DNA of 38,540 nucleotides from Aquabacterium sp. GTDB taxonomy: Bacteria > Pseudomonadota > Gammaproteobacteria > Burkholderiales > Burkholderiaceae_C. The notes below the pieces were generated by a model. It was not told the DNA's origin and searched no databases. It saw only the letters and a list, made by a program, of their open reading frames with translations. Both the position numbers and the translations under genes were made by a program. Shown here piece by piece: positions 17,726 through 25,399 of this stretch. Positions within the stretch are counted from its first letter, which is position 1, and the number at the start of each line of letters is the position of its first letter. The stretch is from contig NZ_JAIZVX010000018.1 in assembly GCF_021768455.1 (NCBI RefSeq), forward strand, positions 1-38,540, read 5' to 3'.

Positions 17726-17749
17726 AAAAAGGCGCCCTCGTGGGGCGCC
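17726..17749 (-). terminator. Rho-independent terminator of ttdAB
   Basis: Stem GGCGCCC (17731-17737) with GGGCGCC (17743-17749); the five A at 17726-17730 become a U run when read on the minus strand. It ends the ttdAB transcript. On the plus strand no T run follows, so it is weaker for the LysR gene. Confidence 0.85.
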
Positions 17750-17780
17750 CTGCAGCCTGGCCGTGCGGCGAGTCAGCTCG

Positions 17781-18395
17781 TCACTTGATGAAACGCACCT
17801 GGGCGTTGATCTTCTCAAGCACGGGCTGCTTCTTCTCACGGAAGCGTGCCTTGTTTTCCTCGATCAGGTTGCGACCTTTCGTGTCGATCGAAATGATCAG
17901 AGGACCAAATTCATTCACCTTGTTGACCCACAGGGTCTCGGGCATGCCGAGGTCCTTCCAGTGGGCGCCTTCGATCTTCTCCACCTTGGTGGCGGCCAGC
18001 ACGGCACAGCCACCGGGGAAGATGGCGTGCACGGCCTTGTTCTCGACGCAGCCGGCGGCGGTCTCGTCGCCCATGCCGCCCTTGCCCACCACCAGCTTGA
18101 CGCCGGTCTGCTTGATGAACTCTTTCTCGAACTTCTCCATGCGCATGGAGGTGGTCGGGCCGATGGACACCATCTCGTAGCTGCCGTCGTCGTTTTGCTT
18201 GACGATGGGGCCGGCGTGGAAGATGGCGCCGCCCTTGAGGTCCACAGGCAGCTCACGGCCCAGCTCGATGAGGCGGCGGTGCGCCACGTCGCGGCAGGTC
18301 ACCAGGTGGCCGGTGAGGTAGACCACATCGCCGATGTTGAGGGCTTCGAGGTCTTCGTCCTTGATGGGCGTGGTCAGGATCTTCTTGGCGCTCAC
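17781..18395 (-). CDS. ttdB: L(+)-tartrate dehydratase beta subunit
   Basis: A 204-residue beta subunit of a class I fumarase-type hydro-lyase; with TtdA it converts L(+)-tartrate to oxaloacetate and water. It keeps the family core closely: [49 protein letters not shown] (the Thr-Ser-x-Arg substrate region) and VVGKGGMG. It uses GTG at 18395, overlapping the TGA of ttdA by 4 bp (GTGA, 18392-18395), so the subunits are translationally coupled. The close match to the TtdB pattern and the tartrate neighbours favour tartrate dehydratase over a two-subunit fumarase, but fumarase activity cannot be excluded from sequence. Confidence 0.88.
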   Translation of the reverse strand: MSAKKILTTPIKDEDLEALNIGDVVYLTGHLVTCRDVAHRRLIELGRELPVDLKGGAIFHAGPIVKQNDDGSYEMVSIGPTTSMRMEKFEKEFIKQTGVKLVVGKGGMGDETAAGCVENKAVHAIFPGGCAVLAATKVEKIEGAHWKDLGMPETLWVNKVNEFGPLIISIDTKGRNLIEENKARFREKKQPVLEKINAQVRFIK

Positions 18396-19300
18396 AGCTC
18401 GACTCCTTGGTGCGAAATGATCTCGTAAGACAGGTCGGGCTTGATGCGGATGCGACCACGGCGGTGGGCCCAGCAGCCGGTGGACACGGCCACGCCGATG
18501 GTGGAGGGGTGGCGCGCCGACGATTCGATGTTCACGCCCATGACGCTGGCGTTGCCGGTCAGGCCTTGCGGGCCCAGGCCGATCTCGTTGAGGCCCTCTT
18601 CCAGCAGCTCTTCCATGCGGGCCGCGTTGGCATTGGGGTGACGCGAGTCCACGGGGCGCAGGATGGCCTTCTTGGACAGGCGGGCCGCCGTTTCGGCCGA
18701 GGTGGACACGCCCACACCCACCAGCATCGGCGGGCAGGCGTTGACGCCGCGCTGCGTGATCACGTCGAACACGAACTCGGCCACGCCTTCGTAGCCTTCA
18801 CCAGGCATCAGCACCTTGGCCGCGCCGGGCAGCGTGCAGCCGCCACCGGCCATGTAAACGTCGATGATGCAGTCGTCACCCTTGGGGTCGATCTCCCAGT
18901 CCAGCCATGGGATCTTGGAGCCGGTGTTGGTGCCGGTGTTCTTCTCGTCGAAGGTCTCGACCGCGTTGTGGCGCAGCGGGCCTTGCCTGGTGGCTTCCTT
19001 GGTGGCGTTGGACAGGATGTCTTCCAGCTCGCCCAGCAGCGGGAAGCGGGCGCCCGCGGTGATGAAGTACTGGATCACGCCGGTGTCCTGGCAACTGGGG
19101 CGGTTGAGCTTGTCGGCCGCCTCCTGGTTGTCCTTCATGGACTGGTAGATCTCTTTGGCCAGGGGGTGGGTTTCCTTGGACCGCAGGTCGTGCAGCTTGT
19201 GGGTCACGTCGGTCGGCAGGCGCTTGCCGATGTAGGACGTGAACTTCCACATCACGTCGGTGAGCCGTTGCACGGCGTCGTCTCTGTTGGTGGTTTCCAT
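18392..19300 (-). CDS. ttdA: L(+)-tartrate dehydratase alpha subunit (4Fe-4S)
   Basis: A 302-residue catalytic subunit, close to the 303 of E. coli TtdA. Cys70 (NRPSCQDTG), Cys189 ([10 protein letters not shown]) and Cys276 ([10 protein letters not shown]) match the three ligands of the oxygen-sensitive 4Fe-4S cluster. GPLRHNAVE and [11 protein letters not shown] are further family motifs. ATG 19300 is chosen because the family N terminus begins there; the frame is open for 19 more codons upstream without resemblance. It is first in the ttdA-ttdB operon. The 200 bp upstream hold repeated TGAATTCAAT boxes near 19490-19516 that could regulate it. Confidence 0.9.
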   Translation of the reverse strand: METTNRDDAVQRLTDVMWKFTSYIGKRLPTDVTHKLHDLRSKETHPLAKEIYQSMKDNQEAADKLNRPSCQDTGVIQYFITAGARFPLLGELEDILSNATKEATRQGPLRHNAVETFDEKNTGTNTGSKIPWLDWEIDPKGDDCIIDVYMAGGGCTLPGAAKVLMPGEGYEGVAEFVFDVITQRGVNACPPMLVGVGVSTSAETAARLSKKAILRPVDSRHPNANAARMEELLEEGLNEIGLGPQGLTGNASVMGVNIESSARHPSTIGVAVSTGCWAHRRGRIRIKPDLSYEIISHQGVEL

Positions 19301-19647
19301 CTGTGGGGCCTGGTCTGACAGCCCTCGCCCCGGGCGCAGGGCTCCAGGGCTGGGCAAGCGGAGGGCATGTGACCCAGCACGCAGCGCGCAGGGAGGGCTC
19401 GGTCACACGGTGGCTCGGGTGCCCTGCCGCGCAAGCGGTTGAACACCTCGGCCGCCACTGTATTCAGCCCAGGAGTGCATGCTCACCCGTGAATTCAATC
19501 CAGCATTGAATTCAATTCAACAATCAAGGTGGCGTCTGCGCCCCACCGGGACAGGCCGTGTGCACGGCCGCCTCCCCCGGCTTTTCAGGGCTTCGGCCAG
19601 CCAGGCATCCGGCACAGTGTCCGGACCGCCCTCCACCCCCAGACGCC
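19301..19647. promoter_or_regulatory. Gene-free divergent region with TGAATTCAAT boxes
   Basis: This 347-bp gap separates ttdA (minus) from the FliD-like gene (plus). I see no gene in it. TGAATTCAAT occurs at 19490-19499 and 19507-19516 (period 17 bp); the second copy lies inside the 12-bp palindrome ATTGAATTCAAT (19505-19516) and is followed by a further TTCAAC. The AT-rich patch stands out in GC-rich surroundings and lies roughly 190-215 bp from ttdA, so it is a plausible operator and promoter area. Confidence 0.45.
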
Positions 19648-20454
19648 ATGAGCACCCTGCCCTTGAGCTCGCTCACCACCAGCGCTGTCACGACCAGTGC
19701 GGCCACGGCCACAACGCAGAACCCGACCACGGCACTGCTGGGTCAGGTCTCCCCGGCCCTGGCCAAGGCCCACGAACGCCTGCTGGCGCAATCGCAGACG
19801 GCGTCGGCGTCCATCTCGCAACTCGGGCAGTACAAGGCGACCGTCTCCAGCCTGGCCAGCAGCGCCAAGGAGCTGGCCAGCGTGAGCGGCGACACCGCAT
19901 CGGCCGAGGTGATGAGCAAGGTGACGCGCCTGGTGGACGCCTACAACGAGGCCATCCAGCAGGCGAAGGCAGGCACCGAAGGCCGTGCCGGCCAGGCCAT
20001 CGCGGCCTCCCGCCGGGCCCTCTCGTCGGCCGACAGCACGCGCTCGCAACTGACCCAGCTCGGCCTGATGCGGCAACCGGATGGCACGCTCAAGCTGGAC
20101 ACCGCCACGCTGCAGAAAAGCCTGGCGACCAACCCGGCTGCGGCGGGCAGCGCGCTGTCTCAGCTGGGCAAGACCCTGGCCCGGCGGGCCGAGTCCGAGC
20201 TGGCCGACAAGGGCCGCCTGGCCCAGGCCGGCACCCAGTCCAGCGCGTGGGCCCAGGGGCTGACGCAGCAGCAAGGCGCCCTGGTCACGGCGGCCAGAAA
20301 GATCGCCCAGGGGCAGGCCAGCGCCAGCAGCGGGGGCAGCGGGCACAGTGCAGACGCGGCCCAGGTCAGCGCGTCGGACAGCCCTGCCGCCAGCACGTCA
20401 GGCAGCAACTGGGCCACCCGCCTGGCACTGCAGCGCTACGGCAGCGCCGGCTGA
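19648..20454 (+). CDS. Orphan FliD C-terminal-like protein
   Basis: A 268-residue Ala/Ser/Thr-rich protein with no recognised signal peptide. The middle part resembles the C-terminal domain of the flagellar cap protein FliD: VTRLVDAYNEAIQQAK (about residues 92-107), then LTQLGLMRQPDGTLKLDTAT and LQKSLATNPAAA (about 138-170). This is the pattern LxxxGI-xx-DGTLxLDxxKLxxAL-xxNP of FliD_C. The remainder is helical, then a low-complexity Ser/Gly tail (about 220-260). True FliD is much longer and lies among flagellar genes; none are here. ATG 19648 is chosen because the upstream frame is Pro-rich noise. Function unknown; it may be secreted or a relic of a flagellin-type gene. Confidence 0.65.
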   Translation: MSTLPLSSLTTSAVTTSAATATTQNPTTALLGQVSPALAKAHERLLAQSQTASASISQLGQYKATVSSLASSAKELASVSGDTASAEVMSKVTRLVDAYNEAIQQAKAGTEGRAGQAIAASRRALSSADSTRSQLTQLGLMRQPDGTLKLDTATLQKSLATNPAAAGSALSQLGKTLARRAESELADKGRLAQAGTQSSAWAQGLTQQQGALVTAARKIAQGQASASSGGSGHSADAAQVSASDSPAASTSGSNWATRLALQRYGSAG

Positions 20455-20512
20455 AGCCGGACGACGCCCGACGTCCGCCGCTCAGTTCGCCGGGATGGCG
20501 CCCACTGTGAAA

Positions 20513-20602
20513 GTCTCGCTCAATGGGAGAAAAATCGGGCTGGTTGGGGCGATTTGTCTCGGAGTGGGAGAAAACAGTCTCGCACTGGAAGAAAAATCCG
20601 GC
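20513..20602. repeat. Degenerate GTCTCG...GGGAGAAAA repeat units
   Basis: Three related units start at 20513, 20556 and 20577. Each begins GTCTCG and continues into (A)TGGGAGAAAA or TGGAAGAAAA; the first and third also end AATC(C)GG. The second and third are exactly 21 bp apart and the first two 43 bp apart, close to two periods. They lie in the 207-bp convergent gap between the FliD-like gene and the ArsR gene, which has no gene and no clear terminator. Confidence 0.5.
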
Positions 20603-20661
20603 CAACCGGCTGATCGCGAGCCATGCCCCAATGCCCCCAACTTTGACCAGACGCCGCGCAA

Positions 20662-21369
20662 TCAGCCTCCGTGTTGGCGCTCATTTGAAGTCAACATGGG
20701 CACCAACACTTGCAGGCCGCGCGGCGTCAGGTCCAGCGCACGTCCATCTGTGCGCCTGAGCCACCCCTGCTGAATGAAATGCCCCAACAGCTCGTCAGCC
20801 AACTGACCTGCCAGGTGCTCACGCCGGTGCGACCAATCGAGGCAAGGATAAGCAAAACGCCTTTTTGAAGATGCCGACTGCGGCACGAAGTCCATTTCGG
20901 CCAACCAATCCAAGCCCTGGGGCGTCAGGGCAAAACCATCAGGTGCCGCGCTCAAACCTTTGCGCATCAGCAAGGCCGTCAGCAACTGAACGCCCAACTC
21001 ACCGGCCAAGTGCCCATAGCAGCACCGAGCAAACCGCAGGCGACTTCGTGCCGGGTGCTCCCACATGCGCTCGTGCGTCGATCGCTCGGCCACCACGGCC
21101 AGCGCTTCCAGCGCATGCGCCACGTCGGCATCGGCCAGACGGTAATAGCGGTGGCGCCCGCGCGCCTCGCAGGTCAGCAGACCGGCTTCCAGCAACTTGG
21201 CCAGGTGCCCACTGGCGGTGGAAGGCGTCACCGAGGCAGCCAAAGCCAGCTCACCCGCACTGGCAAGTTCACCCGACAGCAAGTAAGCCAGCATCAGCGA
21301 GCGCGCCGGGTCAGACATCATCGCCGCCACGCGGGCGATGCGGGGTTCGTGGGCTGCTGAACTCTTCAT
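20662..21369 (-). CDS. ArsR-type winged-helix regulator with C-terminal domain
   Basis: A 235-residue regulator. The N-terminal winged helix (about residues 10-90) shows MSDPARSLMLAYLLSG, TPSTASGHLAKLLEAGLL as the recognition region, and GRHRYYRL as the wing. The rest (about 110-230) is an additional helical domain found in the longer ArsR-like proteins of proteobacteria; it contains the CCYGHLAGELG segment. It lacks the CxC metal site of classical ArsR. It is third in a tight operon after NIPSNAP and ABM proteins, starting 4 bp after the ABM stop, and probably controls that operon. The inducer is unknown. Confidence 0.85.
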   Translation of the reverse strand: MKSSAAHEPRIARVAAMMSDPARSLMLAYLLSGELASAGELALAASVTPSTASGHLAKLLEAGLLTCEARGRHRYYRLADADVAHALEALAVVAERSTHERMWEHPARSRLRFARCCYGHLAGELGVQLLTALLMRKGLSAAPDGFALTPQGLDWLAEMDFVPQSASSKRRFAYPCLDWSHRREHLAGQLADELLGHFIQQGWLRRTDGRALDLTPRGLQVLVPMLTSNERQHGG

Positions 21370-21373
21370 GCCA

Positions 21374-21718
21374 TCAGCCTAAGGCACGCACGGAGTCGTC
21401 TGGCGCTTGAGCGCGATCCAACAAGCCGTAATCTCGAATGACCTCGGCCACGCGCAAGCGGTAGTGGGCAAAGATCCGGGATCGGCCTTCGCCTTGTGCC
21501 GCCCGATGTGCTGCCATGTTGCGCCATTGGCTGACCGCGGCCTCGTCGCGCCAAAAGCTCAGGGAGAGGTAGCGGCCCTGTTTGCCAACAGATTCAAAGC
21601 GCTCGATGGAGATGAATCCGTCAACATCCATCAACGATGCTTGCAAGGCACCAGCCCATTCGAAATAGCGAGCCAACTGACCAGCATGCGGCTCCAGCTC
21701 GAAGATGACGGCGATCAT
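21374..21718 (-). CDS. Antibiotic biosynthesis monooxygenase (ABM) domain protein
   Basis: A 114-residue ferredoxin-like dimeric alpha-beta-barrel protein. [20 protein letters not shown] and FISIERFES followed by [17 protein letters not shown] match the ABM fold, which includes heme-degrading and cofactor-free oxygenases. Trp in the FWRDEAAV segment and His in MAAHRAAQ are the usual conserved positions. The ATG at 21718 overlaps the stop of the upstream NIPSNAP gene by 4 bp (ATGA), so the two are coupled. The substrate is unknown; the pairing with NIPSNAP suggests both act on one small, perhaps reactive, molecule. Confidence 0.82.
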   Translation of the reverse strand: MIAVIFELEPHAGQLARYFEWAGALQASLMDVDGFISIERFESVGKQGRYLSLSFWRDEAAVSQWRNMAAHRAAQGEGRSRIFAHYRLRVAEVIRDYGLLDRAQAPDDSVRALG

Positions 21719-22053
21719 GGCGTCACCTCACGAGACTGGTTGAGCGTGGACGGCACCGCTTCCAGCCAGGTGCGTTCTTCGCGAAGGATGAACCGAAGGG
21801 ATTGCGCCATTTCGAAATTGGCGCGTCCTTCGTCATCGGCTTTCAACGCCGCGCGATAGCGTTCGTATGCAGCCAGGCTGTCGAAGGCGACCAAGCCCCA
21901 GGCCACGTCATTGGACCCTTCGTGCGGTAGGAAATAGCCCATGAGGTTGCCGCCGCAGCGAGGGATGATGCGGCCCCATGCCTCTGCATAGCGCGTGAAC
22001 GCGGGGCGCTGGAATGGGTCGATCTGATAACGAATGAAGCAAGTGATGGTCAT
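21715..22053 (-). CDS. NIPSNAP family protein
   Basis: A 112-residue protein with the ferredoxin-like NIPSNAP fold: [19 protein letters not shown], then [24 protein letters not shown] (about 25-48) and [16 protein letters not shown], all family hallmarks. ATG 22053 is chosen over an upstream in-frame start because the family begins with the beta strand at this Met. It is first in the NIPSNAP-ABM-ArsR operon and its stop overlaps the ABM start. NIPSNAP proteins in bacteria are dimeric and of uncertain chemistry. This gene is the last clearly core-like one before the island. Confidence 0.85.
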   Translation of the reverse strand: MTITCFIRYQIDPFQRPAFTRYAEAWGRIIPRCGGNLMGYFLPHEGSNDVAWGLVAFDSLAAYERYRAALKADDEGRANFEMAQSLRFILREERTWLEAVPSTLNQSREVTP

Positions 22054-22542
22054 GGCAGCCCTGTGAGTGAAGGAACACCACGGACTGTCGATTGAAACCA
22101 TGCTCAGATGTTTCGGTGCCGACCAAAGCAAAAGGTATCAACCAGAGCCCCGCGCCCCCTGTTGCGGCGGCCACAAGGCCCGCGCGCGTGCCAAACAAGC
22201 CCTGGGGCACCTATGCAGGCAAGGCCTCTCGCAAGCGGCTCCCTGTCACATCCTCGTGCACAACAAAGCTCAGCAGCAGTTCCAGCCTCATGTCGTCCAG
22301 AAGCAGATCACGCACTACTGAGCCATTGAGCCTCTCGATGAATGCCAGACCGATCTCTGATGTAAGTGGAAGCGAACGGTCACCGTGACCGGGCCCGTAA
22401 GGGTAATCGGAGACGCAGCGTCCAGGTATTTCGCCACTGCTCAGTGAGCTTGGATTGACGGACCTATAGAGCCCCGGGTAACCTCCCCATCCGCAGGAGC
22501 AAAACAAAACGTCGAAATGACATAGGCTCAAGGGGGGCGAGA
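22054..22542. other. Gene-free boundary between core and accessory island
   Basis: These 489 bp separate the NIPSNAP gene (minus) from the first defence gene (plus). I find no convincing gene. A minus-strand frame at 22211-22531 (106 codons) has some protein-like character in its second half (PLTSEIGLAFIERLNGS) but no recognisable family. A weak promoter is possible at 22455-22484 (TTGACG, then TAACCT 18 bp on). A strong Shine-Dalgarno (AGGGGGG) lies just before 22543. One island end should fall here, but I cannot identify terminal repeats. Confidence 0.4.
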
Positions 22543-23427
22543 TTGGAAAGAGACGAGCGCCTGTTCATCGAAGGAACGGTGAGCAGAGCCAAACAACTTG
22601 TGAGGCAGCATATCTGGGCAGGCGTCGATGAGGCGCGGCTGGAGGCTTGGTACGGTCAATTCGAAGCGCGGCAAGCCTCCCTGCTCGGAGCCTGCCTGCT
22701 GGATGGATTCATATTCCGCAGCCGCGCCCAGGTTGAGGCGATTCTGCACGGCGCGCTCTGTCGGCCTGAGCTCGTGGGGCTGGCTGGCGATAGCGATCAG
22801 GCCGTGGTGCAGGCTCTCAGGGGGCGCAACGAAGCAGGCATTCGTCTCTCGCCTGTGATTCGCTTGCAGGACCCTCCTATCAAGAGTGGCACGTACGTGC
22901 TACGACGCCTATTTAAGCTTCTGCGGCTGGACCAGAAGTGGGCGACCTGGCCACAGAACCTGCATCAAATCACCGACTTGCAAATGATCATCTTCGTGGA
23001 TGACTTCTGTGGCAGCGGTCAGCAGTTCTCCGACTTCGCTTTGTTCGTTGGTCTTGAGCAACTGATGGCGGCCAATCCGAACTGCCGATTCATCTATCTG
23101 ACCGTTGCCGCGCACGAGGATGGCATCAAACACGTTCAAACAAAATATCCGCGTGTCGAGTTCATCGCTGGCGAGATCCTCGGCGCAGATCATCACTTCT
23201 TCAAGGGCGAGAACTTGCGAAACTTCAAAGTCGATGGGCTCGTCGAGCGGCTGCGAGCCGACTACGACCGCATCGCAAGCGAAGTCGGATTCGGGCGCGG
23301 CAAAGTTCCGGCACTCGGCTTCGAAGAGCAGGCGTTGTGCTATGCGTTCGATCACGGGACGCCGAACAACACACTACCTATTTTTTGGAATCAAAGAGAC
23401 CAATGGTCTTCGCTGGTGGATCGATGA
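22543..23427 (+). CDS. Phosphoribosyltransferase-like protein of a candidate defence operon
   Basis: A 294-residue protein with a PRPP-binding loop of the type I phosphoribosyltransferase fold: IIFVDDFCGSGQQF at about residues 149-162, two acidic residues then a Gly-rich loop. The N-terminal 120 residues are helical. Proteins of this kind (PRTase-CE in the conflict-system literature) occur in bacterial immune operons rather than in nucleotide salvage. Start is TTG 22543, supported by AGGGGGG a few bases upstream. The stop overlaps the ATPase start (ATGA, 23424-23427). Likely role is transfer or removal of a ribosyl phosphate on a nucleotide or target molecule, which is inference. Confidence 0.75.
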   Translation: MERDERLFIEGTVSRAKQLVRQHIWAGVDEARLEAWYGQFEARQASLLGACLLDGFIFRSRAQVEAILHGALCRPELVGLAGDSDQAVVQALRGRNEAGIRLSPVIRLQDPPIKSGTYVLRRLFKLLRLDQKWATWPQNLHQITDLQMIIFVDDFCGSGQQFSDFALFVGLEQLMAANPNCRFIYLTVAAHEDGIKHVQTKYPRVEFIAGEILGADHHFFKGENLRNFKVDGLVERLRADYDRIASEVGFGRGKVPALGFEEQALCYAFDHGTPNNTLPIFWNQRDQWSSLVDR

Positions 23428-25394
23428 GCACGACCAATCTCGCTGCGCAAGCATTTGCGAAGAATCGGGCCGAGGAACTTGGCTTCGACCTGTGGGGCGA
23501 GTTTGTCGTCCCTCTTTACTATGACCGACTGGCGCTGGACGAAGTCCGGAAGCCATTGATTTTTGAGGGTGGCCGCGGCTGTGGCAAAACAACGCTGCTT
23601 CGATACCTATCGCATGCGACTCAGCTAAGTCCAAATCGAGAATTGACGCAGGAGACGCTGCCCAAGCAGATTGGGCTCTATCTGCGCGCGGACACCCAGC
23701 ACTTGAGAACGTTCCGCGGCGAGGCATTGTCAGAGGACGATTGGCACCGGGCATTCGAGCATGATTTGTGTCTGTCGATCGCCACAGAACTCCTCAGTGC
23801 ATTGCAGTTGCTGAGTTCGAACGCGCAGCGACGCCAATCGTTTCCCGGTGTCGATGCTCTTGACTTCACGGCATGGCGGGACTTCGACGCGACGGCGCCG
23901 ACGACGCTCTCGGCTTTGACCCGGCACATCCGATCTGCCCGAAACAGATTCAGCATGTGGCTCAACAACCAGGACGGAGATCAGCCGCGCCCCACGTTCT
24001 TGCCACTGCGCCCTGCATTGCTTGAACTGATTAACGTTGTTCTCGAACAGCTTGACTTCATGCGTGACCGAGTGTTCTTCGTCTTCATCGACGAATACGA
24101 GAACCTCCTTGAGTACCAAATGCGTGCCGTCAACACTCGCCTGAAGCATTCCGAAGCACCGCTCATCTTCCACATCGCGACCAAGCGCAACGGCATGGTT
24201 ACGCGACAAACGCTCAGCGCGGAGCAGTTGCAAGAGCGCGATGACTTCCGCACATGTGACATTGAGGAATGGGCTGAGGCCGATTTCCCGCTGTTCGCGG
24301 CCGAGCTTTTCTGCTCTCGACTGCGACGCAAAGGAATCGACGTGGGGTCTCAGGCGATCGAGCCCGGAACGTTGTTGTCGTTGACGGGCATCAAGGCACG
24401 CCTGGACAATCAAGCCTATCGACGCGAGACGCTGGAGGCGGCGCGGAAGATCTTGCCGGGGCTAAGCAACGAGAACGCGGCTCGACACGTTCTGCAGGAC
24501 AAGGGCCTAAGGGGTCGCCTGCGCGACAACATCGCCACCGGACTGAAGCTGTCAGACGCGGCGTATCAACCCGATGACTTCATCCGAGAGGACTTGGCGC
24601 AAGAGGCGCTTTGTGTGCCAGCCTTGTTGCATCAGGGCAAGAAGCCCAAGGATCTACTTGTAGAGCTCGACAAGAAGGCTGAGAAGAAGACGAATCAGTT
24701 CGACACGGCCTATTGGACGCACAACTACTTCAGTGCTTCCATGTACCTGCTATTTCTTCCGTTGCCCACGCCGTGCGTGCTCTATGCCGGCTTCGATGCA
24801 TTTTTGAAACTTTCCAAGGGCAACACACGGCACTTCCTGGAGTTGTGTCATCTGTCGCTGCAAGGCACGGATGTGATCGACGGCCAAGTTCAGTCTGTTG
24901 ACATCAAAAACCAGGCTATGGCTGCTCGCGACGCCAGTGCCTTGTTTGTGAAGGAGACGCAAGGCTCGGGCGACTTTGGCAATCGGCTCTTTCATGTGGT
25001 CAATACACTTGGGCAGGTCTTCCGGCTCTCGCATGCTCGCCCTTCGCAGAGTGAAGCCGAGCGAACGCATTTCGCCATCAGTGGCGGGGATCTGAAACCT
25101 GACGCACAGAAGCTGCTGTCCGAGTGCTTGAAGTGGTCGGTACTCTTCGTCGCACCCGAGACCAAGGTCAAGGGCGCACGACTGGAGACCATGGACTACA
25201 TTTTCAACCCGATCTATGCGCCGTATTTCGGAATCTCGTTCAACAAGGGGCGCAAGCTGGAGCTTCCCGCGTCTGCTGTTGAGACCCTGATGACGGGGCG
25301 CCACGAAGAGATGAATGCACTGGTCAAGTCCTATCAGAAGGCTTGGAAGCTGGATGGTGACGGCGATCAGTACTCGCTGTTTTCACAAGCCTGA
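23424..25394 (+). CDS. ORC/CDC6-like AAA ATPase of the candidate defence operon
   Basis: A 656-residue P-loop ATPase. Walker A is GGRGCGKTT (residues 49-57) and Walker B is FVFIDEYENL with Asp223-Glu224. A long helical region follows, and the C terminus (about 540-640) looks like a winged helix. This layout matches the ORC-CDC6-like AAA ATPases often found in defence islands beside a separate effector gene. ATG 23424 is chosen because it overlaps the upstream stop and the domain starts soon after; the longer open frame would run deep into the previous gene. It probably acts as sensor or NTP-driven switch for its two neighbours, which is inference. Codon use differs from the GC-rich core genes. 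Confidence 0.8.
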   Translation: MSTTNLAAQAFAKNRAEELGFDLWGEFVVPLYYDRLALDEVRKPLIFEGGRGCGKTTLLRYLSHATQLSPNRELTQETLPKQIGLYLRADTQHLRTFRGEALSEDDWHRAFEHDLCLSIATELLSALQLLSSNAQRRQSFPGVDALDFTAWRDFDATAPTTLSALTRHIRSARNRFSMWLNNQDGDQPRPTFLPLRPALLELINVVLEQLDFMRDRVFFVFIDEYENLLEYQMRAVNTRLKHSEAPLIFHIATKRNGMVTRQTLSAEQLQERDDFRTCDIEEWAEADFPLFAAELFCSRLRRKGIDVGSQAIEPGTLLSLTGIKARLDNQAYRRETLEAARKILPGLSNENAARHVLQDKGLRGRLRDNIATGLKLSDAAYQPDDFIREDLAQEALCVPALLHQGKKPKDLLVELDKKAEKKTNQFDTAYWTHNYFSASMYLLFLPLPTPCVLYAGFDAFLKLSKGNTRHFLELCHLSLQGTDVIDGQVQSVDIKNQAMAARDASALFVKETQGSGDFGNRLFHVVNTLGQVFRLSHARPSQSEAERTHFAISGGDLKPDAQKLLSECLKWSVLFVAPETKVKGARLETMDYIFNPIYAPYFGISFNKGRKLELPASAVETLMTGRHEEMNALVKSYQKAWKLDGDGDQYSLFSQA

Positions 25395-25399
25395 CCACC

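Noticed and set aside
20513-20602. MraZ-box or CRISPR interpretation of the GGGAGAAAA units
   Set aside because: Spacing is 21 and 43 bp rather than the 10-bp MraZ period, no mraZ gene is near, and there are only three imperfect units without equal spacers.
22211-22531. Minus-strand 106-codon ORF at the island boundary, considered as a real gene
   Set aside because: No recognised family and no clear start signal; kept only as a possible remnant.
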